From JANSYL01 sp963921255 (lineage in GTDB: Bacteria > Pseudomonadota > Alphaproteobacteria > Rhodobacterales > Rhodobacteraceae), in the NCBI GenBank assembly GCA_963921255.3, contig CAWUEW020000001.1, forward strand, positions 186,001 to 250,000: a stretch of DNA of 64,000 nt, written 5' to 3'. Each line of letters starts with the position of its first letter. The stretch's first letter is position 1. Made by a program: the position numbers and the translations under genes. Of this stretch, positions 53,320-61,341 are shown piece after piece. The notes beneath the pieces were generated by a model. That model did no database searches, was not told the DNA's origin, and worked only from the letters and a program-made list of their open reading frames with translations.

Positions 53320-54746
53320 GCACGCTGAAGCGCCTGTCGATCAAGTATCTGCCCTTCGCCGACGCGGCGTCGGACGACCTGCCGCTTGGGCAATTGCTGC
53401 GGTTGAGCTTGTTCCAGGTGTCGGTGGGGATGGCGGCTGTGATGCTGCTGGGCACGCTGAACCGCGTGATGATTGTCGAGCTTCAGGTGCCGGCCTTCCT
53501 CGTGGCCATGATGGTGGCCTTGCCGGTTCTGATCGCCCCGTTCCGGGCGATCCTGGGCTTCAAGTCAGACACCTACAAATCCGCCATCGGATGGAAGCGC
53601 ATCCCGTATCTTTGGTTCGGGACGCTTTGGCAGTTTGGTGGCCTTGCCATCATGCCCGCCGCCCTTTTGGTCCTTGCAGGCGATGTCACACAGGTCGCCT
53701 ATGATATTCCGTTCGCTGGCGAAGCATTGGCGGGCATTGCGTTCCTGATGACGGGTCTGGGGATGCACATGACCCAGACCGCGGGTCTTGCGTTGGCCGC
53801 GGATCGCGCGACGGACGAGACACGACCCCGGGTGGTTGCCTTGCTCTACGTCATGTTCCTTGTCGGGATGGGCGTCAGCGCCGTTGTCATTGGATACCTG
53901 CTGCGCCAGTTCACCCCCCTGGAACTGATCCAAGTCGTGCAAGGCACGGCCGTGGTGACGGTCATCCTGAACGTGATTGCGCTTTGGAAGCAGGAGCGCG
54001 TCCAGCCGATGACCAAGGAACAGCGCGCGACGCCGACGCCAAGTTTCACCGATGCTTGGGCGGATTACGGACGTGGCGGCACCGCGGGACGGCTGCTTGC
54101 GGTGGTCTTCCTGGGCACGATGGCCTTTAACATGCAGGACGTGTTGCTGGAGCCCTACGGCGGTGAGATCCTTGGGTTGTCCGTGTCGGCCACAACGCTT
54201 TTGACGGCCACATGGGCAACCGGCGCCCTTGTGGGTTTCGCCCTTGCGGCACGGTGGCTGTCGAACGGCTTGTCGCCGTACCGCATGTCGGCGCGCGGCA
54301 TTCTCGCCGGCGTGGTGGCCTTCACGGCAGTGATCTTTGCCAACCCGATGGACTCGGCGTCCGTGTTCTTTGCCGGTGCCGCAATGATTGGGTTTGGCGG
54401 TGGCCTGTTCTCGGTGGCAACGCTGACGGCGGCCATGACCATGCCCGCTTCGGGCAAAGCGGGTCGCGGACTGGCCCTGGGCGCCTGGGGCGCGGCGCAA
54501 GCCACGGCGGCTGGCCTGTCCATTGCAATCGGTGGCGCCCTGCGGGACGTCGTCAACGGCGCGGCCACAAGCGGCATGCTGGGCGAAGCACTCGCCTCGC
54601 CCACGACGGGATACTCCGTCGTCTATCACCTTGAAATCATGTTCTTATTCGCAACCCTCGTGGCGCTCGGGCCCCTGGTCCGGACGCCCACGTCAACTCC
54701 AAGCGGGACGGCACGCAAGATCGGGCTTGCTGACCTGCCAACCTAG
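53316..54746 (+). CDS. lhaA: LH1 assembly protein LhaA (PucC family)
   Basis: BCD-family MFS protein, 476 aa and about 12 helices. MIVELQVPAFLVAMMVALPVL and ILGFKSDTYKSAIGWKRIPYLW are characteristic. It assists LH1 assembly around the reaction centre. It is immediately upstream of puhA as in Rhodobacter and paralogous to the carrier at 39843-41132. Confidence 0.94.
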   Translation: MSTLKRLSIKYLPFADAASDDLPLGQLLRLSLFQVSVGMAAVMLLGTLNRVMIVELQVPAFLVAMMVALPVLIAPFRAILGFKSDTYKSAIGWKRIPYLWFGTLWQFGGLAIMPAALLVLAGDVTQVAYDIPFAGEALAGIAFLMTGLGMHMTQTAGLALAADRATDETRPRVVALLYVMFLVGMGVSAVVIGYLLRQFTPLELIQVVQGTAVVTVILNVIALWKQERVQPMTKEQRATPTPSFTDAWADYGRGGTAGRLLAVVFLGTMAFNMQDVLLEPYGGEILGLSVSATTLLTATWATGALVGFALAARWLSNGLSPYRMSARGILAGVVAFTAVIFANPMDSASVFFAGAAMIGFGGGLFSVATLTAAMTMPASGKAGRGLALGAWGAAQATAAGLSIAIGGALRDVVNGAATSGMLGEALASPTTGYSVVYHLEIMFLFATLVALGPLVRTPTSTPSGTARKIGLADLPT

Positions 54747-54769
54747 AAGCCGACCCGAAAGGAAACGTT

Positions 54770-55546
54770 ATGGATACTCCATTTTTCGGCAATTTCGATC
54801 TGGCCAGCCTGTCCATTTGGCTGTTCTGGATCTTCTTCGCTTTGCTGATCTACTACCTGCAAACCGAAAACATGCGCGAGGGCTATCCCCTCGAGGCCGA
54901 CGAAGGTGGTGAATCGCCGAACCAAGGCCCGTTCCCGGTGCCGAAGGAAAAGACCTTCAAACTGCCGCATGGCCGCGGAGAAGTGACGGTGCCCTCTGTC
55001 GAGAACGAGGACGCCCATCGCCGGACCGATTTGGCGCTGGAACAGACTGGGTCGACCGGTTTCCCCTTCGCGCCAACTGGCGATCCGATGCTGGATGGCG
55101 TCGGTCCTGCCTCTTGGGCACCGCGCCGTGATCTGCCCGAACTGGACGGCCACGGACATCCGAAGATCGTTCCGATGGAGCAAACCGAAGCCTACCGGGT
55201 CAGCGCGGGCCGTGACCCGCGGGGTCTGCCCGTTGTGGCGGGTGATGACGCCGTTGTGGGCGAGATTTGCGATATCTGGATCGACGCGCCGGAACAGCTT
55301 GTGCGCTATCTCGAGGTCGAGCTGAACGAAGCGCATGGGGGCGGCAAGCGTCTCATTCCCATCAACTTCGCGCGGATTGGCGCGGCGCGGGTCAAGGTGC
55401 GTTCCATCTTCGGACAGCACTTTGCGAATGTGCCGACCACCAAGTCGCACACGCAAATCACCTTGCTCGAGGAAGACAAGATCACCGGCTACTATGGCGG
55501 TGGCACGCTCTATGCCTCGGCGGATCGCACCGCGCCGTTCGTGTAA
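54770..55546 (+). CDS. puhA: Reaction-centre H subunit PuhA
   Basis: 258 aa. One N-terminal membrane helix (LASLSIWLFWIFFALLIYYLQTE) is followed by EGYPLE and the cytoplasmic PRC-barrel domain with VGEICDIWIDAPEQLVRYLEV. It caps the L/M core. Its retention implies that L and M exist somewhere, although pufLM is not in this window. GAAAGGAAA precedes the ATG. Confidence 0.97.
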   Translation: MDTPFFGNFDLASLSIWLFWIFFALLIYYLQTENMREGYPLEADEGGESPNQGPFPVPKEKTFKLPHGRGEVTVPSVENEDAHRRTDLALEQTGSTGFPFAPTGDPMLDGVGPASWAPRRDLPELDGHGHPKIVPMEQTEAYRVSAGRDPRGLPVVAGDDAVVGEICDIWIDAPEQLVRYLEVELNEAHGGGKRLIPINFARIGAARVKVRSIFGQHFANVPTTKSHTQITLLEEDKITGYYGGGTLYASADRTAPFV

Positions 55547-55576
55547 TCGACGGACGGACAGGAGGAGCAGCGACCC

Positions 55577-56209
55577 ATGCCCCACGACGACTTTCAGATC
55601 GAGCCGATCCGTGGATTGCCCGAGCTCTTGCCGGAAGGGGAAGAGATCCTCTGGCAAGGGAATCCATCGTGGTGGGCTCTTGCAAAGGAGGCCTATGGCG
55701 TCCTTTGGGTCGCGGCGGCGGTTGTTGCTCTTGTGGTGTGGCGCGCCGGACTTGGCGCGTCCGGCATCGCGCCCGAGGCGAATTTCGCCCTGGCCATCGC
55801 CATCGCCGCTTTGGGCGGTGGCGGGGTCGCGGTCCTCGCCTTGACGGCGTGGCTGCAGGCGCGGGAGTCCGTGTACACCCTGACCTCGCAGCGCGCCGTT
55901 ATGCGCTTCGGGCTCTTGCAGACGGCGACGTTGCAAATCCCGTTTGCCAAGCTCAGCGGCGCCGATCTTGCCGTGGGATCCTGTGGGACCGGCACGATTG
56001 CGCTGCGTGCGCGGTCGGCGGACCACCTGTCTTATATCCTCACCTGGCCGCATGTCCGGCCGTGGAAGGTCAAGCCAATCGATCCGGCGTTCCGCTGCAT
56101 CAAGGACGCGCAACAGGTGGCAGCTTTGCTCGCGGATGCGGCGCAGGCCGAACCCATGATGCCGATCATCGAGAAAGCGCAGGGTTTAACCCCTGTGGCG
56201 GCGGAGTGA
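55577..56209 (+). CDS. puhB: Photosynthetic complex assembly protein PuhB
   Basis: 210-aa membrane protein with a bacterial PH-like domain. LPEGEEILWQGNPSWWALAKEA, two adjacent helices (LWVAAAVVALVVW and LAIAIAALGGGGVAVLALTAW), then SVYTLTSQRAVMRFGLLQTATL and a conserved C-terminus. It aids reaction-centre assembly. GGAGGAGC is upstream of the ATG. Confidence 0.94.
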   Translation: MPHDDFQIEPIRGLPELLPEGEEILWQGNPSWWALAKEAYGVLWVAAAVVALVVWRAGLGASGIAPEANFALAIAIAALGGGGVAVLALTAWLQARESVYTLTSQRAVMRFGLLQTATLQIPFAKLSGADLAVGSCGTGTIALRARSADHLSYILTWPHVRPWKVKPIDPAFRCIKDAQQVAALLADAAQAEPMMPIIEKAQGLTPVAAE

Positions 56210-56478
56210 GCCGATGAAACTGATCCATGCCAAAGCAACAATCCCCCATCCGGCTATACTTGGCAGCCGGGCCGGTGGGGCTTTGGCAGGTCACCGGGTT
56301 GGTGTCTGCGTCACCCTTGGCACAGGCAGAACCCAAATCCCGATCCCGCGCCAACCAGCGTTCCGTTCAGACCGGCACGTTGCGGGGATCGCCCCCCGAA
56401 GAACCACCTTTGCCCGACGCGCGGGCAAGGGGCAGATCCAACCGGCGGCGCCTGCCGCCCCCTTGGAGGAATGACCAA
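56210..56478. other. puhB-orf98 gap where puhC would be expected; two competing ORFs
   Basis: 270 bp. One frame (56214-56474, 86 aa, MKLIHAKATIPHP) has a GGAG ribosome site; another (from ATG 56227) encodes a signal-peptide-like start (IRLYLAAGPVGLWQVTGLVS, then PLAQA) and runs without a stop into orf98. Neither resembles PuhC, which is about 150-180 aa and would not fit. I cannot choose between them. Confidence 0.5.
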
Positions 56479-56775
56479 ATGGGCCTCTTGACCCGAGAGT
56501 TTGAAACCGCGCCTTGCATTGTGGAGGTGTCCCACACCTTCGACAGTCTGCATGCGCATGTGAAGTTCCTGAACGGAGCCGTGATCAACCCCGGCGACGA
56601 GGTCCAGGTGCAAGGTCCGCCCGTGATGGCGCCCTATGGCGAGGTTGTCCGCGAAGAGCGTGTCGCGCGGATCGCCCGCGCCTCCAAAGTGGAACAGCTT
56701 TGGACCCGCCTGACCGGTGATTTCGAGTTCATGGAACTGTGTGAGTTTTCCTTCAGCGAGGAGGTTTCGGTATGA
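56479..56775 (+). CDS. Conserved small protein upstream of acsF
   Basis: 98 aa, MGLLTREFETAPCIVEVSHT, with HAHVKFLNGAVINPGDEVQV, then a Pro/Gly-rich turn and TRLTGDFEFMELCEFSFSE. Its place directly before acsF, and its type, match a small protein of phototrophic Rhodobacterales. TTGGAGGA is 8 bp upstream of the ATG. The stop overlaps acsF (ATGA), suggesting a link with the cyclase step; the role is unknown. Confidence 0.8.
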   Translation: MGLLTREFETAPCIVEVSHTFDSLHAHVKFLNGAVINPGDEVQVQGPPVMAPYGEVVREERVARIARASKVEQLWTRLTGDFEFMELCEFSFSEEVSV

Positions 56776-57887
56776 AAGATCTTCAACACTCCGCCGACGC
56801 CTCGACCGTCGAAGAGGCGATGGCCGCCCAGAACTATGAACAGGCCATTGTCGATAGCGAAGGCGCGACCGCGCTGGCGATGCAGAACACGCTTCTGACG
56901 CCCCGCTTCTACACCACCGATTTCGATGAGATGGACGCGATCGACGTGACCCCTGTTCGGGGGGATTGGGATGTTCTGATCGACCAGATGAAAAGCGACC
57001 CAAACAAAGGTCATTTTAAGAAAAACGAAGACTGGGATCATGTCGACTGGGACGGGATGGAGCCCAAGCTGAAGGCTGAGTTCATCGATTTTCTGGTGTC
57101 GTCCTGCACGGCTGAATTCTCGGGGTGCGTTCTGTACAAAGAGATGAAGCGCCGGGGAAACAACGATGACATCGTCACCCTGTTCCAACTGATGGCCCGG
57201 GACGAGGCGCGCCACGCCGGGTTTATCAATGACGCGCTGCGCGAGGCGGGTATTGCTGTGAACCTCGGGTTCCTGACCCAGAAGAAGAAGTACACCTACT
57301 TCCGGCCCAAGTTCATCTATTACGCCACCTACCTGTCCGAGAAGATCGGCTATGCCCGGTACATCACCATCTTCCGGCACCTTGAGGCGAACCCGGAACA
57401 TCGCTTTCACCCGATCTTCAAATGGTTCCGCGAGTGGTGCAACGACGAGTTCAGCCATGGCGAGGCCTTCGCCCTGCTGATGAAGACCGACCCCAAGCTG
57501 ACAAGCGGGATGAACGTCTACTGGATCAAGTTCTTCCTGACGGCGGTCTATTCAACCATGTACATCCGCGACCATCAGCGTCCCGCGTTCCATGCCGCCT
57601 TGGGCGTTGATCCGGATTGGTATGCCCATGAGGTTTTCACCAAGACATCCGAGATCTCCAAGCAGGTCTTCCCGATCACGCTCGATATTGACCACCCGCG
57701 GTGGGAAGCGGGCCTGAAGAAGCTGCAAAAGGCGAACGCCGATCTCGCGAACGCCAAGCAGTCGGGCAAGATCTTCAAGCGTGTGGGTGCGATGGTTCGG
57801 GCCGCGTCGGCCTTTGTCAGCCTCTACACCATTCCGGCAAAGCAGAACCATGTGCCCGCGAACACCAGACTGGAGCCCGCCTACTGA
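56772..57887 (+). CDS. acsF: Mg-protoporphyrin IX monomethyl ester oxidative cyclase AcsF
   Basis: Oxygen-dependent di-iron cyclase that forms ring E. 371 aa; carboxylate-bridged iron ligands in CTAEFSGCVLYKEM, MARDEARHAGFIND (DEARH) and NDEFSHGEAFAL. No anaerobic BchE is in the window, which fits an obligately aerobic phototroph. It overlaps orf98 and touches puhE by TGATG. Confidence 0.97.
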   Translation: MKDLQHSADASTVEEAMAAQNYEQAIVDSEGATALAMQNTLLTPRFYTTDFDEMDAIDVTPVRGDWDVLIDQMKSDPNKGHFKKNEDWDHVDWDGMEPKLKAEFIDFLVSSCTAEFSGCVLYKEMKRRGNNDDIVTLFQLMARDEARHAGFINDALREAGIAVNLGFLTQKKKYTYFRPKFIYYATYLSEKIGYARYITIFRHLEANPEHRFHPIFKWFREWCNDEFSHGEAFALLMKTDPKLTSGMNVYWIKFFLTAVYSTMYIRDHQRPAFHAALGVDPDWYAHEVFTKTSEISKQVFPITLDIDHPRWEAGLKKLQKANADLANAKQSGKIFKRVGAMVRAASAFVSLYTIPAKQNHVPANTRLEPAY

Positions 57888-58699
57888 TGCTCAGCTCGCC
57901 CTGGATCGCGGCATTGATTGCCCTGTTTCTCTGGTGGTTCTCCACCGGAGCGATCCTGCTGGCCGTGCGCCGTGCCGACAAAGAAGGCTCGGCCGCACGG
58001 ACATGGGCGGTGCTGTGGAACTTGCCAATCCTTGTTGTGGGCGGCGTCGGGTTTCTGGACACCTTGGACCAGGACACCGTGACCGGGGCGTATATCGCCT
58101 TCCTCGCGGCGCTGGCGCTTTGGGGGTGGATTGAATTGACCTTCCTCACCGGCGTGATCACCGGCCCCGTTCGTACGGATCTTCAGCCCGGTGTGCCGGA
58201 GTGGGAACGCTTTGTCCGGGCGTGGGGCACCGTTGCGTATCACGAAATGCTTTTGGCCGCGACGCTGCTGGCCATGATCGTGCTGAGCTTTGGCCAAGCC
58301 AACCAGTTTGCGATGTGGACGTTTGCGGTCCTGTTCGTGGCCCGCGTCAGCGCAAAGCTGAACCTTTATCTGGGCGTTCGGAAAATCAATGTCGAGTTCA
58401 TTCCCGAACCCCTGAACCATCTGCCAAGCCATTTCGGCACCGCGCGGATGAACTGGCTGTTCCCGTTGTCGATCACGGGTCTCAGCTTTGCCGTGGCCTG
58501 CTGGCTTGAACGCCTGTGGGTTGCCGAAACGCAAGCCGATGTTGTCGGCTTCGCCCTTTTGACCGCCCTCACGGCGCTCGCCCTGCTGGAGCACTGGTTC
58601 ATGGTGCTTCCGCTTCCTGATGAAAAACTCTGGCGTTGGATGCTGCCTGCCCGTGCACAACCCACCCAAGCGACTTTACTAAGCGAGGATGCCCCATGA
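57887..58699 (+). CDS. puhE: PuhE, photosynthetic complex assembly protein 2
   Basis: 270-aa protein with about 7-8 membrane helices (IAALIALFLWWFSTGAILLA, AYIAFLAALALWGWIELTFL, and others). The DUF3623-type core EWERFVRAWGTVAYHEMLLAA and FVARVSAKLNLYLGVRKINVEF is conserved in phototrophs. Limits or tunes reaction-centre/LH1 assembly. Stop overlaps hemA (ATGA). Confidence 0.92.
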   Translation: MLSSPWIAALIALFLWWFSTGAILLAVRRADKEGSAARTWAVLWNLPILVVGGVGFLDTLDQDTVTGAYIAFLAALALWGWIELTFLTGVITGPVRTDLQPGVPEWERFVRAWGTVAYHEMLLAATLLAMIVLSFGQANQFAMWTFAVLFVARVSAKLNLYLGVRKINVEFIPEPLNHLPSHFGTARMNWLFPLSITGLSFAVACWLERLWVAETQADVVGFALLTALTALALLEHWFMVLPLPDEKLWRWMLPARAQPTQATLLSEDAP

Positions 58700-59907
58700 A
58701 TTTTGACAAGCTGTTCCAAGCCCAGCTCGATCAACTGAAAGAAGAGGGCAACTATCGCATCTTTGCCGAGCTTCAACGCGAATGCGGCGCCTTCCCGCGG
58801 GTGCGCAACCACTCGGAGGGACAGGACGAAGTGACCGTCTGGTGTTCCAACGATTATCTGGGCATGGGCCAACACCCCAAGGTGATCGAGGCCATGGTGC
58901 AGACGGTCGAAAACTGCGGCACCGGCGCGGGCGGCACCCGCAACATCTCGGGCAACGCCTATCATCACAAACGCCTCGAAGAGGAACTGGCCGACCTTCA
59001 TCAGAAAGAAGATGCCCTGCTGTTCACGTCGGGTTACGTGTCGAACTGGGCCGCGTTGTCCACGCTCGGGTCGCGGTTGCCGAATGCGGTGATCCTGTCG
59101 GATGAGTTGAACCACGCTTCGATGATCGAGGGCATCCGCCACGCCCGCTGCCACAAGGTTATCTGGAAGCACAACGATCCCGAAGATCTGGACCGCAAAC
59201 TGGCCGCCCTTCCCGCCAACGCAACACCGATCGTGGCCTTCGAAAGCGTGTATTCCATGGATGGCGACATCGCCCCCATCAAGGAGATCTGCGACGTCGC
59301 CGACAAACATGACGCAATGACCTATATCGACGAAGTTCACGCCGTCGGCATGTACGGCCCCCGCGGTGGCGGTGTGGCGGAAAGCGAAGGTCTGATGGAC
59401 AGGATCACCCTGATCGAAGGCACTTTGGGCAAAGCCTATGGTGTCGTCGGTGGGTACATTACCGGCAGCCATGCCTTGTGCGATTTCATTCGCAGCTTCG
59501 CCAGCGGCTTCATCTTCACCACGGCCCTGCCACCCGCGGTTGCCGCCGCGGCGACCGCTTCGATCCGGCACCTGAAGGAAAGCTCGTATGAGCGCGACCT
59601 CCAGAAGCGGCAGGTCGCCCGGTTGCGCGCCCGTCTGGATGCCGAGGGCATTCCACACGAAAACAACCCATCGCACATCATTCCGGTGATGGTGAAGGAT
59701 CCGGTGAAATGCCGGATGCTCAGCGATATCCTGATGGAGCAGTTCGGAATCTACGTGCAGCCCATCAATTATCCGACGGTGCCGAAGGGCACGGAACGTC
59801 TGCGGTTCACGCCGGGGCCGCTGCACACGGATGAGGATATCGAATACCTCGTCATGGCGCTGAAAACGCTGTGGAAGCAGTGCGCAATCGCTCATGCGGT
59901 CGCGTAA
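58696..59907 (+). CDS. hemA: 5-aminolevulinate synthase
   Basis: PLP enzyme joining glycine and succinyl-CoA, the first step of tetrapyrrole synthesis in Alphaproteobacteria. 403 aa; VTVWCSNDYLGMGQHPKV, GTGAGGTRNISGN, YIDEVHAVGMYGPRG and the PLP lysine in LIEGTLGKAYGVVGG. The start at 58696 overlaps puhE. Its place in the cluster links precursor supply to photosynthesis genes. Confidence 0.97.
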   Translation: MNFDKLFQAQLDQLKEEGNYRIFAELQRECGAFPRVRNHSEGQDEVTVWCSNDYLGMGQHPKVIEAMVQTVENCGTGAGGTRNISGNAYHHKRLEEELADLHQKEDALLFTSGYVSNWAALSTLGSRLPNAVILSDELNHASMIEGIRHARCHKVIWKHNDPEDLDRKLAALPANATPIVAFESVYSMDGDIAPIKEICDVADKHDAMTYIDEVHAVGMYGPRGGGVAESEGLMDRITLIEGTLGKAYGVVGGYITGSHALCDFIRSFASGFIFTTALPPAVAAAATASIRHLKESSYERDLQKRQVARLRARLDAEGIPHENNPSHIIPVMVKDPVKCRMLSDILMEQFGIYVQPINYPTVPKGTERLRFTPGPLHTDEDIEYLVMALKTLWKQCAIAHAVA

Positions 59908-59923
59908 TCAAGGTTTTACTGGA

Positions 59924-59956
59924 CCCGGACCAAAGATGACCAATATTTGGTCCGGG
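59924..59956. promoter_or_regulatory. Long inverted repeat between hemA and cycA
   Basis: 11-bp perfect arms CCCGGACCAAA and TTTGGTCCGGG with an 11-base loop and no T run. It may be a stabilising hairpin at the hemA 3' end or an operator for cycA. Confidence 0.6.
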
Positions 59957-59981
59957 GACGACTCAAACGGGAGACTAATGA

Positions 59982-60425
59982 ATGACTCGCCTTTTTAACT
60001 TGGCCGCTGCTGCAATGCTGGTGAGCGCACCGATGGCAATGGCTGATGGACACGCTGCTTCGGGTGATGCCGCAGCTGGTGAAGCTGTGTTCGCACAATG
60101 CCAGACCTGCCACATGGTGGTGGATGCTGATGGCAACGTTCTGGCTGGCCGCAACGGGCGCCAAGGCCCGAACCTGTATGCCGTTGGAGGCCGCACGATC
60201 GGTTCGATCGAAGACTTCCGGTACTCGGATGGTCTGCTGGCACTGAACGAAATGGGCACGGTCTGGGTCGAAGAAAACTTCGTCGCCTACGTCCAGAACC
60301 CGACCGATTACATTCGCGAAGCCACCGAGAACCGCCGCCTGCGCGGCGCGATGGCGTTCCGCGTGCGTTCGGAAGAGGATGCAGTCAACCTGTACGCCTA
60401 TCTGGAATCGCTCGTCGCCGAGTGA
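59982..60425 (+). CDS. cycA: Cytochrome c2 (class I soluble c-type cytochrome)
   Basis: 147 aa with a signal peptide (FNLAAAAMLVSAPMAMADG), heme motif CQTCH (residues 40-44) and a distal methionine region GAMAFRV. It is the expected periplasmic electron donor to the reaction centre. With no pufC in the window, direct donation by this protein is plausible. A strong terminator follows. Confidence 0.94.
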   Translation: MTRLFNLAAAAMLVSAPMAMADGHAASGDAAAGEAVFAQCQTCHMVVDADGNVLAGRNGRQGPNLYAVGGRTIGSIEDFRYSDGLLALNEMGTVWVEENFVAYVQNPTDYIREATENRRLRGAMAFRVRSEEDAVNLYAYLESLVAE

Positions 60426-60450
60426 TCCAAACCTTCAGCGTTTGAGGAGA

Positions 60451-60475
60451 AGCGGCCCCTTCCGGGCCGCTTTTT
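60451..60475 (+). terminator. Terminator after cycA
   Basis: 8-bp stem AGCGGCCC/GGGCCGCT with a 5-base loop and five T residues; the run ends at the stop codon of the convergent bchO. Confidence 0.92.
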
Positions 60476-61341
60476 CATTGCGCCGGATGCAGCGTCAGGA
60501 AACCGTCGATCGCCTGAAGGACGGCCTCGGGCGCTTCTTCCTGAGCCAGATGCCCGACGTCCTGCAGCCGGTCCAGACGTGCATTTGGCAGAACCGCGGC
60601 TGCCCGTTCCGCCACCGTGATCGGCACGGCGGCGTCTTTTTCTCCATGGATGAAAAGCGTGGGAACGCCGATGGAGGGCATCGTCCGCGCCAAGTCATCC
60701 AGCGACCATTGTGCCATCATGGCGAGCGTTCCGTCGACGTGCCGACGCCGGCCAATCAGTTGGGCGTAGTAGCCAAGCGCTTCGTCGTCGAGATCCGTTC
60801 CGGCCGAGCGCATGATGCTGCGCACTTGGCTACGCGAGGCACTTCCCTGAGAGATCATGAAACCGGTGAACGGATTGAGTGCCAGCATCTTGGCAAGAAG
60901 CGGAAACATCCAGCCGGCATGGCCTTTGAAGTTTTCGAGCGCCCCGTTCACGATGACCAACCGCTCGGGGCGCAGAATGTGGTCCGCCGCGATTTGCAGC
61001 GCAATTGCGCCGCCTGCGGAATGTCCGATCACCGCATGGGGGTGCCACCCTTCCGCTTGTGCGAGTTTTGCGATGTCTGCGGCCACATTCGACAGGCGTG
61101 CCCGCCCGCGGGGACTGTGCGTGAACCCATGGCCTGGAAGGTCGATGGTGATCACCCGGTAGCGCTTGGCCAGATCAGGCGCGACCCTGAACCAGCTGTG
61201 CAGGGAACCGCCCGCCCCGTGCAGCAGCAGAAGATCGGGCCCGGTTCCCTTGACCTGAACGTGCCAGCGATGCGGCGCGCTTTGAATGATGCGGCTTAAG
61301 GCGCGGCCGGGCCAGTCTTCCGGAGGCATCTCAAAGCTCAT
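60475..61341 (-). CDS. bchO: BchO, alpha/beta hydrolase of the Mg-chelatase operon
   Basis: 288-aa alpha/beta-hydrolase; LLLLHGAGGSLHSWFRVAP, the nucleophile elbow AVIGHSAGGAIALQIAAD, and LFIHGEKDAAVP. Found with bchI and bchD in purple bacteria and annotated as a Mg-chelatase accessory protein; its reaction is not known. Overlaps bchD by 4 bp. Confidence 0.93.
   Translation of the reverse strand: MSFEMPPEDWPGRALSRIIQSAPHRWHVQVKGTGPDLLLLHGAGGSLHSWFRVAPDLAKRYRVITIDLPGHGFTHSPRGRARLSNVAADIAKLAQAEGWHPHAVIGHSAGGAIALQIAADHILRPERLVIVNGALENFKGHAGWMFPLLAKMLALNPFTGFMISQGSASRSQVRSIMRSAGTDLDDEALGYYAQLIGRRRHVDGTLAMMAQWSLDDLARTMPSIGVPTLFIHGEKDAAVPITVAERAAAVLPNARLDRLQDVGHLAQEEAPEAVLQAIDGFLTLHPAQ

Noticed and set aside
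58366..59895. 509-codon open frame on the minus strand
   Set aside because: Antisense to puhE and hemA; no motifs and no ribosome site.
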